The notes beneath the pieces are model-generated. The model made no database searches and was not told the origin of the DNA. It was given only the letters and a program-made list of their open reading frames with translations. From Catenuloplanes indicus (GTDB lineage Bacteria > Actinomycetota > Actinomycetes > Mycobacteriales > Micromonosporaceae), in contig NZ_JAUSUZ010000001.1 in NCBI RefSeq assembly GCF_030813715.1, positions 8,538,501 through 8,602,500 on the forward strand: 64,000 bases of DNA. The letters are read 5' to 3'. The translations under genes and the position numbers were made by a program. Positions 24,112-45,400 of this stretch are shown here, piece after piece (position 1 is the first letter of the stretch; every line of letters begins with the position of its first letter).

Positions 24112-26283
24112 ATGTCGACCGGCCGGGGGTGGGCGGGCTGGCGGGGCGCCACAGTGCTCGCCGTCCTCGTCGCCGTGGCCGGGATCGTGCTCGCGCTGGC
24201 GGCCGGCGGGATCGTCGCGGCCGGGCAGCGGGACGCGGCCGAGGAGCAGCTGCGCGAGCGGACGAACACGATCGCGACCCGGCTCGCGGCCGAAGCCCGG
24301 CGCTACACGGACGCGGTGTCGCTGGTAGCGGCGTCGTTGAGCAACCGGTCCGTGGTGACCGCGCCGGTGTTCGGTACCGCGGTCGCGCCGGTCGAGCGCA
24401 TGCTGCTGCCCGGCGCGACCACGGTCGCGTTCCTGGCCCCGGTCGCCCGCGGCGACGTGGTGGAGGCGCAGCGGCGGTGGCGGGCGCGCGGCGCGATCGG
24501 GCTGAGCCTGCGCCCGGTCGACGTGGCCGCGCCGGAGCACGTGTTCTTCATCTTCGACGCGCCGCTGGACGGCGGTGACGATCAGATGGCCGGTGCGGAC
24601 GTGTCCACCGCGGACGAGGCGGTGGCGGCGCTGCGCGGCGCGCGGGACGGCCGGCGGCTGACCGTGTCCGACGCGTACTGGCTGCTGCGCGACGCGGACG
24701 TGCCGGTCGAGGCGCGGCAGTTGTCGTTCGTGGTGACCGCGCCGGTCTTCATCACGCCGGAGCCGGGCGCGCGCGAGTTCGCCGGCTGGGTGCTGATGGG
24801 CTTGCGCGGCCTGGACTTCCTCACCGGCGCGCTGGACACCGGCACGCCGGAGCTGGTCGACGTCACGCTGAGCGCGACCGTGCGCGGCGCCCGCGCGGAC
24901 GTGGCCACGCTGCGCGGCACCGCGTCCGGCACCCGCGACCTGACCGGCAGCATGCCGATCCGGGTCGGCAACCGCGCCTGGACGCTGCGGTTCGCGGTGC
25001 CGGCCGGTGCGCTGCAGTCCGCCCGGGCTGCGGTGCCGGTGGTGCTGTCCACGGCCGGCTCCGCGGTGGCGGTGTGCGTCGCCGCGCTGATCTGGGTGCT
25101 CGCCACCGGCCGGGCCCGGGCCCGCGCGCGGGTGGACGCCGCGACGCGGGAGTTGCGCGCGTCCGCGCGGGCCGTCGAGGCGGAGCGTGCGTACCTCGTA
25201 CAGGTGCTGGATCTGCTGGATCTGACCGTGGTGACGTGTGACGCGGCCGGCCGGGTGGTGCACATGAACCGGACCGGCCGGTCGCGGTTCAGCGGCCCGC
25301 ACGAGGCGCTGCACGTCCGGGACACGATCGAAGGGATGGGCCTGACCCGGCCCGACGGTACGCCGCTGACCGTGGAGGACGCGCCGCTGCTGCGGGCGCT
25401 GCGGGACGAACCGGTGCACGCGGAGGAGATGGTCCGGCAGATGCCGGACGGGTCGGTGCGCCGGCTGCTCACCCACGCGCGCGCCCTGCGCGACCCGGAC
25501 GGGGTGATCGTCGGCGCGGTCTCCTGCGCCTACGACGTGACGCCGCTCCGCGAGCGGGAGGCGGAGCTGGCCGCGTTCGCCGGGATCGTCGCGCACGATC
25601 TGAAGAATCCACTGGCCATGGTCATCGGGTACGTGGACCTGCTGCTCGACGACCTGTCCGTCAACGCGGAGCTGACCGAGGAGCACCTGCGCACGCTCGG
25701 CCGGGTGCTGTCGACCGGCCGCCGCATGCGCCGCCTGATCGACGACCTGCTCGGCATGGCGCACGCCCGGGACGGCGCGCTCCGCCCGGCGGACGTGGAC
25801 CTGCGCGCGCTGGCCGGTGAGGTGGTGGCGGAGCGCCTGGCCACGGCCGGTGACCCGGCGCCGCGGGTGTACGTCGGCCCGCTAGCGCCGGTGCACGGCG
25901 ACGCCGGGATGCTGCGCCAGGTCGTCGACAACCTGATCGGCAATGCGATCAAGTACACGCCGCCGGGCCGCGCCGCCCGGGTCGACGTGACCACGACCGT
26001 GCTGCCGGACGGCCGGGTACGCCTGGAGGTCGCGGATCGTGGCATCGGCATCCCGCCCGGTCACCACGCTCAGGTGTTCAACGACTTCCACCGCGCCCAC
26101 CCGGCCGACGGCTACGCCGGCACCGGCCTCGGCCTGTCCATCTGCCGCCGGATCGTGGAGCGCCACGGCGGCAGGATCCACGTGGAGGACAACCCGGGCG
26201 GCGGCGCCCGCTTCTGCGTGACGCTCCCGGCGGCCACCGGCCCGGTGCCCTCACCCCAGCTCCCGGTGGATGCGCCGGTCTAG
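24112..26283 (+). CDS. Membrane sensor histidine kinase, CHASE-like / PAS / HisKA
   Basis: A 723-residue kinase. A transmembrane segment (about 13-35) is followed by a large extracytoplasmic region (to about 300) of CHASE type, including VFFIFDAPLDGG. A second transmembrane segment (about 303-330) leads to a PAS domain (about 350-480, ending VGAVSCAYDVTPLRERE). HisKA has the phospho-His in IVAHDLKNPLA (His495). The ATPase domain has NLIGNAIKYTPPG, DRGIGIP and GTGLGLSICRRIVERHGG. No response regulator is adjacent, so it is an orphan kinase. It starts 7 nt after the oxidoreductase stop, so they may share a transcript. Confidence 0.87.
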   Translation: MSTGRGWAGWRGATVLAVLVAVAGIVLALAAGGIVAAGQRDAAEEQLRERTNTIATRLAAEARRYTDAVSLVAASLSNRSVVTAPVFGTAVAPVERMLLPGATTVAFLAPVARGDVVEAQRRWRARGAIGLSLRPVDVAAPEHVFFIFDAPLDGGDDQMAGADVSTADEAVAALRGARDGRRLTVSDAYWLLRDADVPVEARQLSFVVTAPVFITPEPGAREFAGWVLMGLRGLDFLTGALDTGTPELVDVTLSATVRGARADVATLRGTASGTRDLTGSMPIRVGNRAWTLRFAVPAGALQSARAAVPVVLSTAGSAVAVCVAALIWVLATGRARARARVDAATRELRASARAVEAERAYLVQVLDLLDLTVVTCDAAGRVVHMNRTGRSRFSGPHEALHVRDTIEGMGLTRPDGTPLTVEDAPLLRALRDEPVHAEEMVRQMPDGSVRRLLTHARALRDPDGVIVGAVSCAYDVTPLREREAELAAFAGIVAHDLKNPLAMVIGYVDLLLDDLSVNAELTEEHLRTLGRVLSTGRRMRRLIDDLLGMAHARDGALRPADVDLRALAGEVVAERLATAGDPAPRVYVGPLAPVHGDAGMLRQVVDNLIGNAIKYTPPGRAARVDVTTTVLPDGRVRLEVADRGIGIPPGHHAQVFNDFHRAHPADGYAGTGLGLSICRRIVERHGGRIHVEDNPGGGARFCVTLPAATGPVPSPQLPVDAPV

Positions 26284-26433
26284 TTCGTGTTTCGCGGCCG
26301 GCGAGATGCGGCGCCGGCGCTTCCGTGCGGACTGGACGCCGGTGTGCCGTACTGCCGAATCCGTCCACCGTGCCGCGCCGCGAATCCGCTTGATCGCCGC
26401 GCTTCCCGCCCGTACCGGTGGATGGTCGTCTCG

Positions 26434-27543
26434 TCAGGTGAGAACCCGCACCTCAGCGGCCGGCAGGCCCTTCTGCCACCAGTGGCCGTAGCGGGCGTAG
26501 ACCGCCGGGTCGCGGCCTGCCAGGAATGCGCGCAGGGACCGCGCCTCGCCGGTCAGGCCGTGCCAGGCCGCCTCGCCGAGCGGGTGGAACGCGGTGATCT
26601 CGACGCCGTCGCTCGTGGCCCGCCACACGCCGGCGACCTGGCCGTCGACCAGCACGGCCGGAAGGACGTCGCCGTTCCGGCGGAAGATCACCGGGCGGTA
26701 CGCCGGCGGCACCACGCGGCTGCGGTCGGCGTAGGCGAGCAGGATGCTGTCCCACATCGGCAGCAGGCGGGGTGGCGCGACCGTGTCCTCCTCCGGGAGG
26801 ACGCCGCCCGGCACGTCCAGCAACCGGCCGTCGAGCCGCACCAGCCGGTCGCCGAGCCCGGTCACGGCGTGCCGGATCGCTGACTGAGTCAACAGGCTGA
26901 ACTGCCCGATGTCCTGGAGCGTCGCGGGCCCGAACGCTTGCAGATAACGGATGACGAGGTCCTGCGCCGCCTCGTCCGGTGACCGCGAGCCCTGAGCGGC
27001 GACATAGGTGGCGGGCGGCGGGCCGTACGCCCACGGGCCGCCGGTGGGCACGTGCCGCAGCGGGGCGAACGTGCGCAGCGCCCACCACACCCACCGCCCG
27101 GGTACGCCGGACCGCTCCGCCAGCATCGTCTCGATGTCCGCGCCGGTGCGTGGTGTCGCGGCGAACTCGGTCAGCGCGGGCAGCAGCCCATCACCGTCCA
27201 CATCGGACAGCCCGGTGCTCCGGTATCGCTGGTCGTAGAGCCGGCCGTCGCGCAGCCGGTGCGCCATCGCACCGTGCAGGACCGGCCAGTCGTCCGCGTG
27301 CACCGCGTGCAGCGTCATCCGGACCAGCGTGGCCCGGACCACCGTGCCGTCCGCGAACGCGGCGTCCAGTGTGGCCGGGTCGAAGCCGGACAGCCGGTTC
27401 CACAGCGCCAGGTACGGCGACGCGGGTGACTGGGCCTGGAGCGCGACCACGCGGCGGGCGCCGTCCGGCGTGGACAGCGGCTCGCGTGCGAGCAGCAGCT
27501 GGCGGGCGAGTGTGGCGCGGTTGAGCCGGGTCGTCGAGGTCAT
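26434..27543 (-). CDS. Winged-helix AlkZ-like (HTH_42) DNA glycosylase-family protein
   Basis: A 369-residue protein of the winged-helix DNA-binding (HTH_42) family. VVALQAQSPASPYLALWNR near the N terminus carries the Gln-x-Gln (QAQ) motif that is catalytic in AlkZ-type interstrand-crosslink glycosylases. The C-terminal YADRSRVVPPAYRPVIFRRN and FLAGRDPAVYARYGHWWQ segments are typical. Members excise alkylated bases and may protect producers from their own DNA-damaging products, but many are of unknown role. ATG 27543 was chosen over upstream starts that lack homology. It is divergent from the NRPS operon. Confidence 0.78.
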   Translation of the reverse strand: MTSTTRLNRATLARQLLLAREPLSTPDGARRVVALQAQSPASPYLALWNRLSGFDPATLDAAFADGTVVRATLVRMTLHAVHADDWPVLHGAMAHRLRDGRLYDQRYRSTGLSDVDGDGLLPALTEFAATPRTGADIETMLAERSGVPGRWVWWALRTFAPLRHVPTGGPWAYGPPPATYVAAQGSRSPDEAAQDLVIRYLQAFGPATLQDIGQFSLLTQSAIRHAVTGLGDRLVRLDGRLLDVPGGVLPEEDTVAPPRLLPMWDSILLAYADRSRVVPPAYRPVIFRRNGDVLPAVLVDGQVAGVWRATSDGVEITAFHPLGEAAWHGLTGEARSLRAFLAGRDPAVYARYGHWWQKGLPAAEVRVLT

Positions 27544-27690
27544 CGGTGACAGTGTTCCGAAACGCGGGACCGGATGCGGGGAGAAATCGGTTTCGCCACG
27601 TGATCGATCGTTCATCGTGGCCGGTGGTGCCGGGGTGGATGCGTGGTGTGGCACACGCATGGTGATCAAGACCTTGCGGGACCGTACGAC

Positions 27691-27709
27691 CATGGTTAGC
27701 CTAGCCTAA
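27691..27709. promoter_or_regulatory. Candidate iron box (DmdR/IdeR type) upstream of the NRPS operon
   Basis: CATGGTTAGCCTAGCCTAA matches 13 of 19 positions of the DmdR/IdeR consensus TTAGGTTAGGCTCACCTAA, including the whole CCTAA end and the GGTTAG centre. It lies 181 nt before panD, between that gene and the divergent AlkZ-like gene. If functional, it would put the operon under iron repression, as for siderophore synthetases. The left half is weak, so treat as a candidate. Confidence 0.45.
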
Positions 27710-27889
27710 GTTCCGGAGGAATCGACGGATGTGATCCGCCGTCGGGGCATCTTCCTCCTCGTCTGCGAGGTGCTGGATCCACCAGTGGCAGCCGGTACGG
27801 GGCCTTACCGCCGCGTACGGGCCGATGACGTGTGCCCGCCGAACGCATCGACCGGCGTGCGCGCCGAATGCATCACGACAGGAGACGAA

Positions 27890-28309
27890 GTGCAGCGCAT
27901 CGTGCTCAACGGAAAGATTCACCGCGCCACCGTCACCCAGGCCGATCTGCATTATGTGGGATCGCTGACCATCGACGCCGACCTGATGAAGGCGGCCGAC
28001 ATCGTCGAGGGTGAGCGCGTCCAGGTCGTCGACATCACCAACGGCGCGCGCCTGGAGACCTACGCCATCACCGGCCCGGCCGGCAGCGGCGTGATCGGCG
28101 TCAACGGTGCCGCCGCGCATCTCGTCCACCCCGGTGACCTGGTCATCGTCATCACCTACGCGATGCTCACCGAGGCCGAGCTCGCCGGTCACACGCCCCG
28201 CGTCGTGCACGTCGGCGAGGGCAACCGGATCGTGGCGCTCGGCGCGTCACCGTCCGAGCCGGTGCCCGGCCGGCCCGAGCTGACCGACGGCGCCCTCGCC
28301 GCCCGGTAG
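27890..28309 (+). CDS. panD: Aspartate 1-decarboxylase proenzyme
   Basis: A 139-residue pyruvoyl-type decarboxylase that converts L-aspartate to beta-alanine. It starts [20 protein letters not shown] and has the invariant YVGS, with self-cleavage expected between Gly24 and Ser25 to give the pyruvoyl group. Later motifs [24 protein letters not shown] and VIVITYA are intact. The GTG at 27890 (AGGAGA, 4 nt spacing) puts Gly24-Ser25 in register. PanD usually serves pantothenate synthesis, but here it is the first gene of an NRPS operon, 28 nt before mbtH. Two A domains in that operon have beta-alanine-type pockets, so a dedicated monomer supply is the likely role. Confidence 0.93.
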   Translation: MQRIVLNGKIHRATVTQADLHYVGSLTIDADLMKAADIVEGERVQVVDITNGARLETYAITGPAGSGVIGVNGAAAHLVHPGDLVIVITYAMLTEAELAGHTPRVVHVGEGNRIVALGASPSEPVPGRPELTDGALAAR

Positions 28310-28337
28310 ACATTTCCCGGACATTGGAGAAATCGCG

Positions 28338-28553
28338 ATGACGAATCCGTTCGACGACGAGAACGGCGTATTCCTGGTGCTCGTGAACGACGAGGGTCAG
28401 CATTCGCTCTGGCCCGAGTTCGCCGAGGTTCCGGCCGGTTGGCAGACCGTGTTCGGCCCGTCCGCCCGGGACGCCGCCCTGGCCTACGTGGAGCAGCACT
28501 GGACCGACATGCGCCCGCGCAGCCTGCGGGAGGCGATGGACCGCGCCGACTGA
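28338..28553 (+). CDS. MbtH-like NRPS accessory protein
   Basis: A 71-residue MbtH-family protein that binds and activates adenylation domains. It has the family pattern: [20 protein letters not shown], the [13 protein letters not shown] core with its conserved Trp residues, and [13 protein letters not shown] at the end. It lies between panD and NRPS1 (28-nt and 44-nt gaps) and so is co-transcribed with them. It is probably required by several of the eight A domains downstream. Confidence 0.95.
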   Translation: MTNPFDDENGVFLVLVNDEGQHSLWPEFAEVPAGWQTVFGPSARDAALAYVEQHWTDMRPRSLREAMDRAD

Positions 28554-28597
28554 CCGAACCGGCAAAACGGACGATCCCCGAGCAGAGAGCGGTTGCG

Positions 28598-39483
<10,886 letters not shown>

Positions 39484-39487
<4 letters not shown>

Positions 39488-42400
39488 CCGGCCTGGAGGA
39501 CGTCCTTCCGCTGTCCCCGCTGCAGCACGGACTGCTCGTCTGGGCGTCCTACGGTGACGCCGCCGCCGACGTCTACGCGGTGCAGCGCGCGTTCGACGTC
39601 GAGGGACCGGTCGACGCGGCGGCGCTGCGGCGCGCGGGTGAGACGCTGCTGCGCCGGCACCCGAACCTGCGGGCGGCGTTCCGCTTCCGGCGCAGCGGCG
39701 ACCCGGTCGCGCTGGTGCCGCGCACGGCCGAGCTGCCGTGGCGGTCCGCGGACCTGACCGCGCTGGACGCCGGCGCGCGCCGCGCCGAGCTGGACCGGAT
39801 CGCGGCGGACGAGCGCACCCGCCCGTTCGACCTGGGCCGGCCGCCGCTGCTCCGCCTGGCGCTGGTCCGCACGGACGAGACGCGCTACACGGTGCTGCTC
39901 ACGTTCCACCACATCCTGCTGGACGGCTGGTCCGTGCCGCGGCTGGTCACCGAGCTGTTCACGCTGTACGGCACGCGCGGCGACGAGGCCGGGCTGGGCG
40001 CTCCGGTCCCGTACCGCCGCTATCTGGCCTGGCTGTCCACTCAGGACGCGGAGGCGTCCGTCGCGGCCTGGCGCCGCTACCTGGACGGGCTCGACGGTCC
40101 CACGCTGGTCGCGTTCGGCGCGGACCTGCACGGCCGCAGCACGCCCACCGAGATCACCACGTTCTTGACCGAGGACGAGACGGAGGCGCTGCGCGCGCTG
40201 ACCCGCCGGCACGAGGTCACCGCGAACACGGTGCTGCAGACCGCCTGGGCGCTGGTGCTCGGCGAACTGACCGGCAAGTCGGACGTGGTGTTCGGGCTCA
40301 GCGGCTCCGGCCGCTCACCGGAGCTGCCCCGCGCCGACGAGATCATCGGTCTGCTGATCAACACGATCCCGGCCCGCGTCACGCCGCGCGCCGGTGAGAC
40401 GGTCGCGGAGCTGCTCACCCGCGTGCAGGCCGGCCAGGCCGGGCTGCTGGCACACCAGCACGTGCGGCTCGCGGAGCTGTCCGCGGGCGGCGGCGAGCTG
40501 TTCGACACGTACGCGGTCTTCGAGAACTACCCGCTCGACCAGGGCGTGCTGGACGCGCTCGGCAGCCGTGCCGGGCTGCGGATCCACGGCGTCGAGTCGG
40601 CCGAGGGCAGCCACTATCCGCTCGGCGTGATCGCCACGCCCGGCGGCCGGCTGCGCCTCGACGTCCGCTACCGCGCCGAGGCGATCCCGCGCGCGACCGC
40701 GGAACGCGCCACGCGACGGCTCACCGACACGCTTCGGACGATCATCGAGAACCCCGGCCGGCGGTACGCCCGGCTGCCGCTGCTCGCCCCGGGCGAGCGC
40801 GCCGATCTGCTGGACGCCCGCAACCGCACCGAGCCGGCTCCACCCGGGGCCACGTTCGCGGAGCTGGTCGCCGGCCACGACCCGGACGCGCCCGCGGTCG
40901 TGCACCAGGGCACCACGCTCACCTACCGCGAGCTGCACGCGCGCGCCGACGTGGCGGCCGGCCGGCTCGCCGCGCGCGGCATCGGCCCGGAGCGCAGCGT
41001 GGTGGTGGCGCTGCCCCGGTCCGCCGACCAGATCGTGGCGATGTTGGCCGTGCTGAAGGCCGGTGCGGTGTACGTCCCGGTCGACACGGACTATCCGGCC
41101 GAGCGTGTGGCGTACCTCCTCGACGACGCCGCGCCCGCGCTGGTCATCATCGCACCCGCGCACACCCGCCTGCTCCCGCCGTCCGCGCCGGTCGTGCTGC
41201 TCAGCGAGCTGGAGGCCGAGGGGCCGTCGCGGGAGCCGGACCGCGCGCGTCCGGACAACGCGGCCTACACGATCTACACCTCCGGCTCGACCGGCCGGCC
41301 GAAGGCGGTCGTGGTCACGCACGCCGGACTGCCCGCGCTGGTCCGCACGGTCGCGGACGCGTTCCGGCCCGGCCCCGGCGACCGGGTGCTGCAGTTCGCG
41401 TCGCAGAGCTTCGACACGTCCGTGTGGGAGCTGTGCATGGCGCTCGGCACCGGCGCGGCCGTGGTGGTCGCGCCACCGGAGCGGCGGCTCGGCCCGGAAC
41501 TGGCCCGGCTGCTCACCGAGGAGCGGATCACGCATCTGACGTTGCCGCCGTCCGCGCTGGCGGAGCTGCCCACGGACGCGGTCGCGCCCGGCACCGTGGT
41601 GATCGTCGCGGGCGAGGCCTGCCCGCCGGAGCTGGCCCGCCGCTGGATCGACGCCGGGCACGTGTTCTTCAACTCCTACGGCCCGACCGAGACCACGGTC
41701 GACGCCACGCTGTGGCGGGCCGGTGAGCCGTCCGGCACCGCGCTGCCGATCGGCCGGCCGGTCGCCGGTACCACGGTCTACGTGCTGGACGCGCTGCTGC
41801 GCCCGGTCCCGCCCGGCATCCCGGGCGAGCTGTACGCCGGCGGCACCGGCCTGGCGCGCGGTTACCGGGGCGTGCCCGGCCTGACCGCCACCCGGTTCGT
41901 CGCGAACCCGTTCGGCCCGGGGCGCCTCTACCGCACCGGTGACCTGGTCCGCTGGCGCGCGGACGGCGACCTGGAGTTCCTCGGCCGCGCCGACCACCAG
42001 ATCAAGATCCGTGGCTTCCGGGTCGAGCCGGGCGAGGTCGAGGCCACGCTCGCCGCGCACCCCACGGTCGCGTCCGCGCTGGTCCTGGCCGTCGACGACG
42101 AGGTGGTCGGCCGCCGCCTGATCGCCTACGTGACGCCGTCCGGCGCGGAGGAGAAACCGGACCAGGTCACGCTGCGCGCGTACGCCGGCCGGAGCCTGCC
42201 CGAGCACATGGTGCCGTCCGCGGTGGTGACGCTGGACGCCTTCCCGCTCACCCCGAACGGCAAGGTGGACCGGGCCGCGCTGCCCGGCGCCGCGCCCGCG
42301 GTCACCGGCACGGCCCGGCCGTCCGGCGGCGCCCGCCCGCGCGAGGAGCTGATGTGCGGCGTGTTCGCGTCCGTGCTCGGCGTGCCCGAGGTCGGCCCGG

Positions 42401-45400
42401 ACGACAGCTTCTTCGACCTCGGCGGCCACTCGCTGCTCTTCGCCCGCCTGGTCGCGCGCGTCGAGGCGGTGTTCGGCACCACGCTGTCGATGTCCGACGT
42501 GTTCGAGGCGCCCACGCCGCGCGACCTGGCCCGGCTGCTGGACGCGGGCCGCCGCCGTCCGCCGCTGACCGCCCGCGACCGCTCCGGTCCGCAGCCGCTG
42601 TCGTTCGCCCAGCGCCGCCTGTGGTTCCTGCACCGGCTCGACGGGCCCAGCGCCACCTACAACATCCCGGCCGTGCTGCGCATCCGCGGCGCGCTGGACG
42701 TGGACGCGCTGCGCGCCGCACTGTCCGACGTGGTCGCGCGGCACGAGAGCCTGCGCACGGTCTTCCGGGACGGCGACGGCGAGGGACTGCAGGAGGTGCT
42801 GGCCGACCCGTCGCTGCCGTTCACGGTCGGCGCGGCCACCGAGGCGGACCTGGACGCGCGGCTGACCGAGGCGGCCGGGCACCGGTTCGCGCTCGACGCG
42901 GAGATCCCGGTCCGCGCGCACCTGTTCGCGCTCGCGCCGCAGGACCACGTGCTGCTCGTGCTGCAGCACCACATCGCGGGCGACGAGTGGTCGGTCGGGC
43001 CGCTGTTCGCGGACCTGCGCCGCGCGTACGAGGCTCGCCGGCTCGGCCGCGCGCCCGCGTTCCCGCCGCTGCCGGTGCAGTACGCGGACTTCGCGGTCTG
43101 GCAGCGGGACCTGCTCGGCGCGGAGGACGACCCGGACAGCGTCGCGGCGAGCCAGGTCGCGTTCTGGCGCACCGCGCTGGACGGCACGCCGGAGGAGCTG
43201 GCGCTGCCGTTCGACCGGCCCCGGCCCGCGGTCGCCGGATACGCCGGTGACTACCTGATGTACGAGATCCCGGCCCCGGTCCACCGTGGACTGCTCGCGC
43301 TGGCCCGCGCGCACGACGTGACGCCGTTCATGGCCGTGCAGGCCGCGGTCGCGGCACTGCTCACCCGGCTCGGCGCGGGCGAGGACCTGCCGCTCGGCTC
43401 GCCGATCGCCGGCCGCACCCAGCAGGAGCTGGAGGACCTGGTCGGCTTCTTCGCGAACACGCTGGTGCTGCGCGTGGACACGTCCGGCGACCCGAGCTTC
43501 GCGGAGCTGCTCGGCCGGGTCCGCCGCACCGACCTGGCCGCGTTCGACCACGCTGACGTGCCGTTCGAACGCCTCGTCGAGGTGCTCCGCCCGGCCCGCT
43601 CGCTGTCCCGGAACCCGCTGTTCCAGGTGATGGTCACCCACCAGCACCGGCTGGACATGGACCTCGGCGTGGCCGGTCTGCAGACCACCGCGATCCCGTT
43701 CGGCCTGGACACCGCGAAGTTCGACCTGACGTTCAGCTTCTTCGGCGACGACGCGGACGGCCCGCTCGGTGCCGGCATCGAGTTCGCCACCGAGCTGTTC
43801 GACCGCGGCACGGTCGCCGGGCTCGCGGACCGGCTGACCCGCCTGCTCGCCGCCGTGGTCGCCGCGCCGGACGCGCCGATCGGTGCCGCGGACCTGCTCG
43901 CACCGGCCGAGCGCGCCGCGCTGACCGCCCCGCCGGAGCCGCCGGTCACCGTTGCGCTGGTGCCGGAGATGTTCGCTGCGGTCGCGTCCCGCCACCCGGA
44001 GCACCCGGCGCTGACCGACGGCGCGGCCGAGGTGAGCTATGCGGCGTTGCACCGGCGGGTCGTGGCGCTGGCCGGACGCCTGCCGGCCGGGCCGGAGGAC
44101 GTGGTCGCGCTCGCGCTCCCGCCCTCGATCGACCTGGTGGTGGCGCAGCTCGCGGTGCTGCACGCGGGTGCCGCCTACCTGCCGCTGGACACCGGATACC
44201 CGGCCGGCCGCATCGCGCTGATGCTCGCGGACGCGCGCCCCGCGCTGCTTATCACGTCCGCGGACATCAGGGAGACCGTCGCACCGGTACGGGACTGGAC
44301 CGGCCCGCTGCTGCTCACCGGCCCGGAATCCGCGGTCCCGGCACAGGATCCGGCGCGGACCGGCCGCGCCCGGCCGGACAACCCGGCGTACGTCATCTTC
44401 ACGTCCGGCTCGACCGGCCGGCCCAAGGGCGTCGTCGGCACCCACGGCGGCCTGGCCGCGCGACTCCACTGGGGACAGACCGCGCTGCCGCTCGGCCCCG
44501 GCGACACCGTGGTGGCGAAGAGCTCGCCCAGCTTCATCGACGGCACCACCGAACTGCTCGGCGCGCTGATCGCCGGCGCCACCGTGGTGCTCGCGGACGC
44601 GGGCACCCGGAGCGACACACACGCGCTCGCCGCGCTCATCGAGACCGCCGGCGCCACCCGGATGACCATGGTCCCGAGCCAGCTCCGCACGCTGCTGGCC
44701 GAGACCGGCCCGGACCGGCTCGCGTCCGTCACCCGCTGGGTCACCAGCGGCGAGACGCTCACCCCGGACCTGGCCGCCGCGCTGCCCGGGATCACCGATC
44801 TCTACGGCTGCTCCGAGGCCAGCGGCGACAGCCTGGCCCGCCCGCACCCGGAGCACCCGGCGTTCACCGACGTGGTCACCGGCACCGCGGTCTACGTGCT
44901 CGACGCCCGGCTCCGCCCGGTCCCGCCCGGCGCGACCGGCGAGCTGTACCTCAGCGGCGCCGGCCTGGCCCGCGGCTACCGGGACGCGCCCGGGCTGACC
45001 GCCACCCGGTTCGTCGCGTCGCCGTTCGCGGCCGGCCGGCGGCTCTACCGCACCGGCGATCTGGCCCGGCGCACGCCCGGCGGCGGCATCGCGCTCCGCG
45101 GACGCGCGGACGCCCAGGTGAAGATCCGCGGCGTACGGGTCGAGCCGCGCGAGGTCGAGGCCGCGCTCGCGGCGCTCGACGGGGTCGCGGAGGCGGCCGT
45201 GCTGGCCCGCACCTCGCCCGCCGGTGAGACGGAGCTGCGCGCGTACCTCGTGCCCGGGGCCGGTTTCGATCTGCCGGCGGTGCGGGCCGCGCTGCGCCGC
45301 ACGCTCCCGGCGCAGCTCGTACCGGCCGCGCTGATCCCGGTCGACCGGATGCCCCGGCTGCCCGGCGGGAAGACCGACCGGCGCGCGCTGGCCCGGCTCG

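Noticed and set aside
40315-44856. Very long minus-strand open frame (about 1500 codons) opposite NRPS2; similar ones at 47341-52194 and 54813-59411
   Set aside because: These are shadows of high-GC coding DNA: low-complexity Arg/Gly/Val-rich translations without domains, opposite well-supported NRPS modules.
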